A stretch of 64,000 nt of DNA, taken from assembly GCF_036417845.1 (NCBI RefSeq), contig NC_089981.1:513501-577500 (forward strand), in the 5' to 3' direction. Within the stretch, counting starts at the first letter, position 1. Each line of letters begins with the position of its first letter. Positions 52,140-60,524 of the stretch are shown piece after piece. The notes under the pieces were generated by a model. The model was not told the origin of the DNA. It saw only the letters and a list, made by a program, of their open reading frames with translations, and made no database searches. A program made the position numbers and the translations under genes. The DNA comes from Apteryx mantelli (Eukaryota; Chordata; Aves; Apterygiformes; Apterygidae).

Positions 52140-53029
52140 TAGGGTGAGAGGCCTTGCATGGCACTGCGTAAGGGGAGCGAGGCATCCCCAGTGTGGGGCG
52201 AGACGGTGGTGGGGAAGAGATTTGGCACAGGGACAGGAGGGGGGCTGATGGCTCAGCAGGAGCTGTGTGCTGCAGCCACATAGGGAAGGGAAAAGCTCCT
52301 TACAAGCACCTTTCTCTCCACTGCCTGTACAGGCAGCCTAGGGCAACTAACTCATCTGGAGATGGCCATCTTGGGCGAAAGCTGGGAGAGATGAGTTCCC
52401 CCTCCAGCCCTCTGGGGACAGCGATGGAGAGGCTCAGGGTGTAGGTGAGGAATTGGTGCTCTTCTCTACACACACAGAAGCACCACGCATCACTCCAGGA
52501 CCCCTGTGTGTTGATCAGAGCAGCCGTGGCACCAGCTGAATGGTCCCCTAGGTGTTCAGGCCTGAAGGATGTTTCTATACAAGCCCAAAACAGCCAGGAT
52601 GAAACTCATCCCTGCTGAGAATGGCCTCCCAGGAGCTGCCAGAATGCACTGGAGTCCTGCAGGCTTGGCCTCAAGTCAAAGTGAGGGAAAAGACTCCCTG
52701 TAAGGTTCAGGGTCCCAAAGACATGCCCAACATCCTGGGTCACTCTTCCTCCCCTCACTCTGCATGCTCTGCATAGCCATGCTCTGTGCACCATGTCCCC
52801 TTCCACAAGGGGGGGACCACGTAATGAGAAGAGGCACTGGCATGGTGTGCAGACAAGGATCGCTCTCACCCAGCTCCCTGGTCCCCAGCACAGCCCTGCT
52901 CGGAAGGGGCACATCACCAGCTGAGCTGCTCCCACCGCAGTGGAGATGCCCTGGCTCCGCTGGGGGCTGAGCACTGCTGCCCACCTCCCCTCAGTCCCCT
53001 CTGCAGGCTGCCCCACTCTCCCACACCTC
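52140..53029. other. GC-rich intergenic, no gene seen
   Basis: No supported ORF. The part nearest 53 kb may be a diverged 3' flank of the MRGPR fragment that follows, but the match is weak. Confidence 0.35.
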
Positions 53030-53222
53030 CTCGCCAGCAGGGATTTATACAGCAGTCTCTGCAGCAGTGTCTCTGGGCACTTAGCTTCCTTCTCCGCACA
53101 TTGCTTTCTCTGCAAACGCTTGTCAGAAGGTGACTTTCCCAGAGCCATGGAGCCGGTGGTGACAGTTGCTCCTGCCCAGGAAGTAAATGACCGGGTTGGT
53201 GCTGCTGTCCCAGAGAGATGAG
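53030..53222 (-). pseudogene. Truncated MRGPR 3' end
   Basis: This is a remnant of a Mas-related receptor, minus strand, aligned with the last ~60 codons and the stop region of the gene at 54,763. It reads STNPVIYFLGRSN in TM7 (complete genes: SINPVIYFLVGSC), then GSGKVTF against GSVKVAF, followed by a premature TGA. Past this the DNA still matches through the TTTGCAGAGAAAGCAA region and the CCAGCAGGGAT sequence beyond the stop. An extra C near 53,210 shifts the frame upstream of TM7. The homology ends near 53,222, where unrelated module A sequence begins. It shows that at least three genes of this subtype once lay here. Confidence 0.8.
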
Positions 53223-53249
53223 CCAGGGACCATCAAAAATGGGAATTTA

Positions 53250-53460
53250 CCAATGTTCGGCATGCAAGAGAACAAGGGCTTCATCCACTGATTCTAATCC
53301 CATTCCCGGCATGAACATGTTGCCTCAGAGATTACATGTCGTGGAGTACAGAGGGCTGCAAATGAGCTTTTCTCTGCAAGAGATTCTTGTCTCACAGAAT
53401 CTCATCCATCAGCTTTATGGAGACTGCATCTTTACTGCTCACTTGTCTTTCCTTCCCTTC
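53250..53460 (+). repeat. Module A, left copy
   Basis: It aligns with 57,225-57,420 in the same orientation. CACTGATTCTAATC, CTCAGAGATTACATG, GTGGAGTACAGAG and TTCTTGTCTCACAGAATCT correspond to CACTGCCTCTAATC, CTGAGGTTATGTT, GTAGAGTACACAG and TTCCTGTCTCACAATCT. It is diverged by perhaps a quarter. Its nature is unknown, possibly part of the duplicated flanking sequence of this MRGPR subtype. No coding potential is supported. Confidence 0.65.
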
Positions 53461-54340
53461 CTTCCTTTCCTTTACTCCTTCTTTCTGAGGTGTTTCCTGG
53501 GGAAAGACGGAGATCTCGAGAGGCTGCACACACACTACATGTGCCGCAGGCCCTCCTCACCCCCCCAGCACAGCAGCGCCATGGGAGAAGTGGGAAAGGC
53601 ACCAAGACAGGAAACAAGGGCAGGCAAAGGAGAGCACCACCTTCCCTGGCAGGGGCTGCTCTGCAGAGTGAGGGGGACATGCCCAGGCTGGGGGAGAGAA
53701 GACAAAGACCTCTGAGTGAGGGCTGCACACTTCTGTGGGAGCGGAAGAGGGAATACTTCTTCCCTGCTTTAAATTTGACAAGGACACACCATCAGAAAAA
53801 GACGTGATCTGGGGGCAGGTTCAAAACAGCTCTGGGGACTTTCTCATACAGCCGGTCACTGCCCGTGGAAATCACAGCCGTGGGGTGCTGAGGGTGCTGG
53901 ATGTGTGCGAGAGGCCCAGACCCTGCCTGCCGAGCTCAAGGGAGAAAGACCCCGGGACATCTTCACAGGGGTGTGTGCGCAGCCAAGGAGGTGCCAGAGG
54001 TGCAGAGCCGGGCAGACCACAAGAGACGGCCTGCAAACTGACCCCCAGCCGTGCTGCTGGGGCCAGGGCCTGCCTGCAGTGAGCCAGCCCAGCCGCTCAC
54101 CTGCTCTTCACGCCAGCAAAGGGGGGCTGCAGCGGAGAACCCCGTGCCGGGGCAGCAGGGTGGGCACAGAGAGCAGCTCTCGCAGCAGACGCTGCTCCCT
54201 GGGCCCGAGGGAGGTGACCGCTGACCAAATGCTGACCCAGCTGCATTTCTGCTTCCTGCTGGCAGGGTTCCCCTCCATTCTTGCTCAGCCTTTCACTTCA
54301 GCACAGGGACAGCAGGAAGAGGCAATCCCCCTCTGGTGGT

Positions 54341-54370
54341 CCACCACCACCACCACCACCACCACCACCA
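54341..54370. repeat. (CCA)10 trinucleotide array in left arm
   Basis: Ten CCA units. The mirror position in the right arm has eight TGG units, a two-unit length difference between otherwise almost identical arm segments. Confidence 0.95.
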
Positions 54371-54528
54371 TGTGTTGGCATTGCCGCTTTCACCCTGCCT
54401 GAAAACTTGCTTCCCCGAGTTGGCCAAAGCTCCACCAGAGCCTTCCTGTGAATGTGGCTCACTTCTCCTGAGCGAGAGAGTCCCAAGAAGACCACAAGGG
54501 CTTGTTTGCTGGCAGAAGAAAGCCAAAG

Positions 54529-54534
54529 TTTATT
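54529..54534 (-). other. Poly-A signal (AATAAA) of the left-arm MRGPR
   Basis: AATAAA on the minus strand about 230 bases past the stop codon, at the mirror position of the same signal in the right arm. Confidence 0.65.
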
Positions 54535-54762
54535 AGGCGAGGACCAGGACCGTGGTGGAGGTTGCAAAGGGGAATACAGGCAGTGCTTGGGGACCAAGTC
54601 CAGCAGAGCAGCACTATGCCAGGCTTGTGGCCCTGTCCCCACACCCAGCTTTGGTCACCTCCCTGGCAGCAAGAGGGCCACAGCCATGGCGTGGGGCTCT
54701 CCGTCTCCTCCCGGGCTGCCTGTGGAGATCAGCATCTCCACTCCTGCCTTGCCAGCAGGGAT

Positions 54763-55740
54763 CTACACAGTGGTCTCCACAGCAGTGTCGCCGGGGCCTT
54801 GGCTGCCCTCCTCACATGTTGCTTTCTCTGCAAACACTCGCCGGAAGGCCACTTTCACAGAGCCCTGCAACCGGCGCTGACGGCAGCTCCCGACAAGGAA
54901 GTAAATGACAGGGTTGATGCTACTGTTCAGAGACACCAGCAGGTAAGAAATATAAAGGTAAAATATGTTTAAATCAATCACAGGATCTAGGAACATCACT
55001 GCAGTTAAAGGAAACCCAAAGGCAAAGAAGAAGAGCACATTGAGCAAGATCGCAACAAACAGTCTCCCAGGGCGACGCCTCTGTGAGCCATATCGAAGTC
55101 TGATGAACAGGGTCAGGTTGGAAAGGAATGGGAAGAAAGAGAAAATGAAGAAATTCACAATGCCTAGTTGTAGAAATATATGTCGACAGTTCATACGAAA
55201 GGGGGAATAACAACCTAGAAAAACCAAGCAAACAAAAAGTCCAGAAAGAAACCAGATTACCCCACATACAATTCCAGACAAGCACTTTGGGCGACGGCAT
55301 CGGTACCAGATTGGGAATAAAACAGACAGACACCTCTCCATGCTCATTGCTGTCAGGAGATACATGCTGTTAAAGTACCACAAGAGAAACAGATGCATCA
55401 GGAGATATTTGGAAAAGATATAGTTATATGATGGAGAACAAGAGATTTTTATAACCATGTCTAGTGATAATATAACAAGAAGAAAGAGGAGCAAAGAGAA
55501 GTCGGTGATGGCCAGGTTCAGAATGTAGACAGTGAAGGGGCTCTTCTTCATGTGAAAGCCCAGGAACCACACAACCATCCCATTCCCCACTAGCCCACAC
55601 AGAGAAATACCAGTAGAGACACTTGAAATTATCACCATCCTGTAATCGCTTATGCACGGAGTTTCTGCAGTCCTCTGAGAGTTTGTGTATCCTGTGGCCG
55701 TGTAGCTCAGAGAAAGGGCTGTTGTGTTGGTGTCCACCAT
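54763..55740 (-). CDS. Mas-related GPCR in left palindrome arm, 325 residues
   Basis: This is a rhodopsin-class receptor of the MRGPR family. It starts MVDTNTTALSLSYT with an NTT glycosylation site at 5-7. Helices are TM1 about 35-61 (ISLCGLVGNGMVVWFLGF, 45-62), TM2 71-95 with FTVYILNLAITDF, TM3 ending in MERCLSVLFPIWYRC (134-148, the family form of DRY), TM4 155-176, TM5 186-212, RRRPGRLFVAILLNVLFFFAFGFP (split 221-244) at TM6, and SSINPVIYFLVGSC (273-286) in TM7. The long C-tail has KVAFRRVF. The ATG has a good context (TTCACCATGG). A splice acceptor (CTCTCTCCTAG on the minus strand) ends at 55,796, 55 bases 5' of the ATG. It is head to head with the gene at 59,116. The N-terminal 19 and the last ~55 residues are nearly identical between the two, while TM2-TM3, TM4-TM5 and TM6-TM7 differ widely. 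The ligand is unknown. Confidence 0.93.
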   Translation of the reverse strand: MVDTNTTALSLSYTATGYTNSQRTAETPCISDYRMVIISSVSTGISLCGLVGNGMVVWFLGFHMKKSPFTVYILNLAITDFSLLLFLLVILSLDMVIKISCSPSYNYIFSKYLLMHLFLLWYFNSMYLLTAMSMERCLSVLFPIWYRCRRPKCLSGIVCGVIWFLSGLFVCLVFLGCYSPFRMNCRHIFLQLGIVNFFIFSFFPFLSNLTLFIRLRYGSQRRRPGRLFVAILLNVLFFFAFGFPLTAVMFLDPVIDLNIFYLYISYLLVSLNSSINPVIYFLVGSCRQRRLQGSVKVAFRRVFAEKATCEEGSQGPGDTAVETTV

Positions 55741-55795
55741 GGTGAAGCCCCTGCTGTCAGTGTCGTCTTGTCCCTCTCCCCTCTCCCGCCACCTC
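55741..55795 (-). promoter_or_regulatory. 5' UTR part of coding exon with splice acceptor
   Basis: Polypyrimidine followed by CCTAG just above 55,795 is a convincing acceptor on the minus strand. The same sequence occurs in the right arm, where the exon begins at 59,061. The rest of the arm out to 56,686 is then intron or promoter. The first exon was not located. Confidence 0.6.
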
Positions 55796-56689
55796 CTAGG
55801 AGAGACAAGGAAGGAGAGAGGAGATCAGGAGCATCAGCACTCCCAGCACTCGCCTTCCCTCCCCACTGCCCCACGCCAAGCCCTGGGCTGGGGCGGGAAG
55901 GACCACCTCCCCCTGCGAGTGACTGGGAAAGGCCTGGAGAGAGCCTGTCTTGGGGCAGCAGGGAGAGGTGGAGACAGGCTGCAGGTCCAGGGCAAGAGAC
56001 ATCTGGGAGAAAAAGAGAGACAGAGAGCGGTGGGGACGGGGTGGAATCGCTGCAAATAGGGGATGTCAAAAAGGAGGGGTCAGGGAGAAGGGGAGAGCAT
56101 GGGAGAGACCAACTTGCCCCGGAGCAGGAGTGGGCACTGAGGACAAAACCCCACTGAGCAAAGCTTCCCTTCCTCCCACCCATGCCTCGCACCCCAGCAG
56201 AGAGCCTGGGGATGACCTCGCTACTGCCTCCCCAGCACCCCCCACCACTCCAGACCCCTCCCTGGCCAGCAGGCATTGCTCACATGCCCGTCCCCGGCCT
56301 CCTACCTCCTGGCACTCCTCAGAAATGCCTGCTCCCCCCTGGGAGCACCAGCACATGGGGCGGGGGGGCCTCTGCCATGCCAGCACCCCCCAGGAGAAAT
56401 GGGCAGCTCACGGCAGCCAAGGCCACCCAGCTCTGCTTCTGCCTCCTCCCTGGCACACGAGATGAAAACCGCCAGCCACAGATCACTTTGCATGAGCAGC
56501 AGACTCTCCTCACAATCTCATCACACCACTGACAACTTCCCCTCACATGTCCTATGTCCAGTGATCTTGTCAGTAAAAGTTGGCCACATCACCCCCTTCC
56601 TCTTCTCTATCCTTCTTCCAGCTTCATCTCTCCATGTTGGGGACTTCTGGGTTTAGCTGTGCCCTAATCGGTGCTGGAAACCTTTCACA

Positions 56690-56950
56690 TTTCATGGCCA
56701 TCCTCACAGCTTGCATTGCTTTTGGGAATTGCAGCACAAGAGCTCCAGAGAAAGCCTGATCCTGGAGAATGGTCAGGACAAGAAGGAGACATGATGAAAG
56801 AGGAGGACTGGGCACCACCTGATTCAGCGAAAGAGGGATGGGGAATAAAGGAAAGGAGGGAAGCATGGAAAGTTGTATTAGGGTGAGGGCACTGGCATGG
56901 AAAGAGGTGATGGTGGGGAAGATATTTGGCAGGACACGAGGGTGGCAGGA
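56690..56950 (-). repeat. Module B, left spacer copy (decayed inner arm)
   Basis: Read on the minus strand this aligns with plus-strand 57,620-57,805. TTTCCATGCTTCCCTCCTTT, CATGTCTCCTTCTT and AAGCTGTGAGGATGGCC correspond to nearly the same words on the right. It directly continues the left arm inward but at much lower identity, so it is an older layer of the same inverted repeat. Confidence 0.75.
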
Positions 56951-57224
56951 AGGTGAGAGCAGGGGAGATGAGCCAGTGTCCCTCAACAGTGGGGAAGGAC
57001 CAGCAGAACCCCCTCAGGAGTCCATCATATGGCCCATCGCCTTAATGCTCCTTTTTACTTCCCATCATTCCTCACATGCAGAATCACTCCCCATCATACC
57101 AATCCCCGCCCCAGGCAACACCACACACCCGCTCCCTTCCTTGGGATGCCAACATTGGCTCCTCAACAGCAGCCAAATAAGGCAGAGCACTGGCTTAGTC
57201 TCACCTTGCTGTGGGATGTCACCA

Positions 57225-57420
57225 GAGTTCAGACACACCAAAGCACAAGAGTTTGTTCACTGCCTCTAATCACATCTGGCATGCATGTGCCTCCTCTGAG
57301 GTTATGTTTTGTAGAGTACACAGCGCCACAAGTGTGTTTTTATCTACAAGTGGTTCCTGTCTCACAATCTTATCCCTCAGCATCAGAGACTGACATCTTC
57401 ACTGCTTGCTTTTCTTCCAC
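57225..57420 (+). repeat. Module A, right (spacer) copy
   Basis: Direct-orientation partner of 53,250-53,460 (see shared words there). It lies at the centre of the palindrome spacer and has no inverted partner, which marks the symmetry break of the palindrome. Confidence 0.65.
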
Positions 57421-57539
57421 TTTCGTGTATATTTCCATCTTCTTCTTTCCACTCCCCTTTCATAGTGCCATGCAAGTCCCCACACTCTTATGTTTTTGAG
57501 AAAGCTTTTGGTTCCCAGCCTTGGCCCTTTTTTTCACTC

Positions 57540-57805
57540 TCTGTCTTACCAGGAGCTGCCATGAAGGTCACCTCTCCTCCCTGGCACTTGCCTGTTGTTG
57601 CAGCATTTCTCTGACTTCCTGTCCAGCTCTCCATTCTCTGCACTCCTTACAGAATCTTTCCATGCTTCCCTCCTTTCCTTTTTCCCCAACCCTCTTTTGC
57701 TAGATCAGCTGGTGCTCACCCCTCCTCCTTTCACCATGTCTCCTTCTTCACCATCTTCCATGCCAAGGTTTTCCATGCAGGCTGTGAGGTTGGCCGTGCA
57801 ACAGT
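57540..57805 (+). repeat. Module B, right spacer copy
   Basis: Inverted partner of 56,690-56,950 and also related to the minus strand of 51,895-52,135. It lies 1.3 kb upstream of the right-arm receptor, in the orientation and order expected if module B is part of the ancestral 5' flank of this MRGPR subtype. Confidence 0.75.
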
Positions 57806-58169
57806 ATGATTGCAAGGATGCACAGCTGAGAGTGATTTATGTACCCTTGTGCATTGACAGACAACTTTCCCTGTGCAGTCATGTGGTGATGCTGGGAAGT
57901 AACAGAAAAACATGTTACTCTGCAAATCTGACCCCAAGACTTCACTGTCTGGGACAATATTCCCCTTACATACCTCCCACTTTGTGCATGAACAGTTCAG
58001 GCAGCATTGTCCCTAATTGGCAGCATGCCCCTTTCTCTTCCTCCGTATCCAAAGAGTTATCCTTAACCTATGGTGACTATACACAAGTTACGTGTTGTAC
58101 ATTCATTGTTTTTCCACACATTAAGGAAAAGTCACTGTCTGGAGGCAAAGTGACCCAGGACAGAATTGG
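57806..58169. other. ~360-bp segment present only on the right side of the palindrome
   Basis: On the left, module B abuts the high-identity arm within a few bases. On the right, ~360 bases lie between them (GGCCGTGCAACAG before, GGGAAAGG after). This is an insertion on the right or a deletion on the left. I do not recognise a transposon in it. Confidence 0.6.
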
Positions 58170-59060
58170 GAAAGGTTTCCAGCACCGATTAGGGCACAGC
58201 TAAACCCAGAAGTCCCCAACATGGAGAGATGAAGCTGGAAGAAGGATAGAGAAGAGGAAGGGGGTGATGTGGCCAACTTTTACTGACAAGATCACTGGAC
58301 ATAGGACATGTGAGGGGAAGTTGTCAGTGGTGTGATGAGATTGTGAGGAGAGTCTGCTGCTCATGCAAAGTGATCTGTGGCCGGCGGTTTTCATCTCGTG
58401 TGCCAGGGAGGAGGCAGAAGCAGAGCTGGGTGGCCTTGGCTGCCGTGAGCTGCCCATTTCTCCTGGGGGGTGCTGGCACGGCAGAGGCCCCCCCGCCCCA
58501 TGTGCTGGTGCTCCCGGGGGGGAGCAGGCATTTCTGAGGAGTGCCAGGAGGTAGGAGGCCGGGGACGGGCATGTGAGCAATGCCTGCTGGCCAGGGAGGG
58601 GACTGGAGTGATGGGGGGTGCTGGGGAGGCAGTAGCAAGGTCGTCCCCAGGCTCTCTGCTGGGGTGCGAGGCATGGGTGGGAGGAAGGGAAGCTTTGCTC
58701 AGTGGGGTTTTGTCCTCAGTGCCCACTCCTGCTCCGGGGCAAGTTGGTCTCTCCCATGCTCTCCCCTTCTCCCTGACCCCTCCTTTTTGACATCCCCTAT
58801 TTGCAGCGATTCCACCCCGTCCCCACCGCTCTCTGTCTCTCTTTTTCTCCCAGATGTCTCTTGCCCTGGACCTGCAGCCTGTCTCCACCTCTCCCTGCTG
58901 CCCCAAGACAGGCTCTCTCCAGGCCTTTCCCAGTCACTCGCAGGGGGAGGTGGTCCTTCCCGCCCCAGCCCAGGGCTTGGCGTGGGGCAGTGGGGAGGGA
59001 AGGCGAGTGCTGGGAGTGCTGATGCTCCTGATCTCCTCTCTCCTTCCTTGTCTCTCCTAG

Positions 59061-59115
59061 GAGGTGGCGGGAGAGGGGAGAGGGACAAGACGACACTGAC
59101 AGCAGGGGCTTCACC
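59061..59115 (+). promoter_or_regulatory. 5' UTR part of coding exon with splice acceptor
   Basis: CTTGTCTCTCCTAG ends at 59,060, a strong acceptor 55 bases 5' of the ATG. It is identical to the left arm, so both receptors probably splice from non-coding first exons located in the arms or spacer. Confidence 0.6.
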
Positions 59116-60108
59116 ATGGTGGACACCAACACAACAGCCCTTTCTCTGAGCTACACAGCCACAGGATACACAGACTTTATGGAAAATACTGAAATTTTAT
59201 GCTCAGTGAGACATTCTGGATTAATGATCTTTGCAGGGGTCTGTATGGGGATTTCTCTATGTGGACTAGTGGGGAATGGGATGGTTGTGTGGTTCCTGGG
59301 CTTTCACATGAAGAAGAGCCCCTTCACCGTCTACATCCTGAATTTGGCTGTTGCTGACTTCTCCGTGCTTCTTCTATCTTTTCTGATTATATTGGTAAAT
59401 CTTTACCTCAAAGCAATCTGTTCTCATCTTCAGAATTATATTCTTGTCTTCTATCTTTTTTTTTTGGCAGGTGCACTTCTGTACTACTTCTTTTATCTTA
59501 CCAGCCTGGGTCTCCTGACAGCCATGAGCATGGAGCGGTGTATCTCTGTCCTCTTTCCAATCTGGTACCGATGCTACCGCCCAAAGCATTTGTCAGGCAT
59601 TGTGTGTTGTGTTCATTGGGCTACTTCTGTACTCTTTACTTCGTTAATGTCTCTTACCTGTAGTTGTCTTCAAGAATTAACCTGTCAGAACGCATTTAAA
59701 GGCATAGCCACTGCAGTTTCAACCATTTTCTCATCACTGGTGTTGGTTTCCAACCTGATCCTGCTCATCAAACTTCGATATGGCTCACAGAGGCGTCACC
59801 CTGGGAGACTGTTTGTTGCGATCTTGCTCAACATCCTCTTCTTCTTTGCCTTTGGGTTTCCTTACAGTGTAGAAATAATACTCAGGGTTGCTTATTCAAA
59901 AGAATTATTTCCTGAAAATCTGTCTTTCTTGCTGGCATCTCTGAACAGTAGCATCAACCCTGTCATTTACTTCCTTGTCGGGAGCTGCCGTCAGCGCCGG
60001 TTGCAGGGCTCTGTGAAAGTGGCCTTCCGGCGAGTGTTTGCAGAGAAAGCAACATGTGAGGAGGGCAGTCAAGGCCCCAGTGACACTGCTGTGGAGACCA
60101 CTGTGTAG
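59116..60108 (+). CDS. Mas-related GPCR in right palindrome arm, 330 residues
   Basis: This is the head-to-head partner of the gene at 54,763. It has the same N-terminus (MVDTNTTALSLSYTATGYT) and the same C-tail from SLNSSINPVIYF onward apart from one G/S change. It shares GISLCGLVGNGMVVWFLGF (45-63), FTVYILNLA (70-78), LLTAMSMERCISVLFPIWY (133-151), LRYGSQRRHPGRLF (220-233) and LFFFAFGFP (241-249). Between these blocks the sequence is very different from the left gene: 20-44, 79-132, 166-219 and 250-274, i.e. the outer part of the N-terminus, TM2-ECL1-TM3, TM4-ECL2-TM5 and TM6-ECL3-TM7. The two proteins differ by five residues in length. The start codon context is TTCACCATGG. All MRGPR hallmarks are intact and it is probably functional with a different ligand preference (inference). 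Confidence 0.93.
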   Translation: MVDTNTTALSLSYTATGYTDFMENTEILCSVRHSGLMIFAGVCMGISLCGLVGNGMVVWFLGFHMKKSPFTVYILNLAVADFSVLLLSFLIILVNLYLKAICSHLQNYILVFYLFFLAGALLYYFFYLTSLGLLTAMSMERCISVLFPIWYRCYRPKHLSGIVCCVHWATSVLFTSLMSLTCSCLQELTCQNAFKGIATAVSTIFSSLVLVSNLILLIKLRYGSQRRHPGRLFVAILLNILFFFAFGFPYSVEIILRVAYSKELFPENLSFLLASLNSSINPVIYFLVGSCRQRRLQGSVKVAFRRVFAEKATCEEGSQGPSDTAVETTV

Positions 60109-60336
60109 ATCCCTGCTGGCAAGGCAGGAGTGGAGATGCTGATCTCCACAGGCAGCCCGGGAGGAGACGGAGAGCCCCACGCCATGGCTGTGGCCCTCTT
60201 GCTGCCAGGGAGGTGACCAAAGCTGGGTGTGGGGACAGGGCCACAAGCCTGGCATAGTGCTGCTCTGCTGGACTTGGTCTCCAAGCACTGCCTGTATTAC
60301 CCTTTGCAACCTCCGCCACGGTCCTGGTCCTCGCCT

Positions 60337-60342
60337 AATAAA
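60337..60342 (+). other. Poly-A signal (AATAAA) of the right-arm MRGPR
   Basis: AATAAA 229 bases after the stop, mirrored at 54,529-54,534. Confidence 0.65.
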
Positions 60343-60500
60343 CTTTGGCTTTCTTCTGCCAGCAAACAAGCCCTTGTGGTCTTCTTGGGACTCTCTCACT
60401 CAGGAGAAGTGAGCCACATTCACAGGAAGGCTCTGGTGGAGCTTTGGCCAACTCGGGGAAGCAAGTTTTCAGGCAGGGTGAAAGCGGCAATGCCAACACA

Positions 60501-60524
60501 TGGTGGTGGTGGTGGTGGTGGTGG
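60501..60524. repeat. (TGG)8 trinucleotide array in right arm
   Basis: Mirror of the (CCA)10 array at 54,341-54,370, two units shorter. It lies downstream of the poly-A signal, so it is outside the transcript if that signal is used. Confidence 0.95.

Larger units (their letters stand above)
53806..56686. repeat. Left arm of a large inverted repeat (palindrome)
   Basis: This 2.88 kb arm is the reverse complement of 58,170-61,063. In the gene's 5' flank, position p pairs with 114,856 minus p. The offset grows to 114,871 past the coding region because the right gene is five codons longer. By hand I count about 7 differences in the 946 bases of 5' flank and about 14 substitutions plus two small indels in the ~960 bases of 3' flank. 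In contrast the receptor core is strongly diverged. The outer limit is set by GATCTGGGGG at 53,806 and the inner limit by CCTTTC at 56,686. Confidence 0.95.

Noticed and set aside
54293-54642. Frames with poly-Gly, poly-His, poly-Trp or poly-Thr runs at the triplet arrays (both arms)
   Set aside because: These are translations of the CCA/TGG microsatellite in different frames, downstream of the poly-A signal.
55707-56276. 189-codon frame in both palindrome arms (also 58,580-59,149) and other GC-rich frames of 100-171 codons there
   Set aside because: They overlap the 5' flank and splice acceptor of the receptors and are Pro/Ser/Gly-rich without domains. Their presence in both arms only reflects the duplication.
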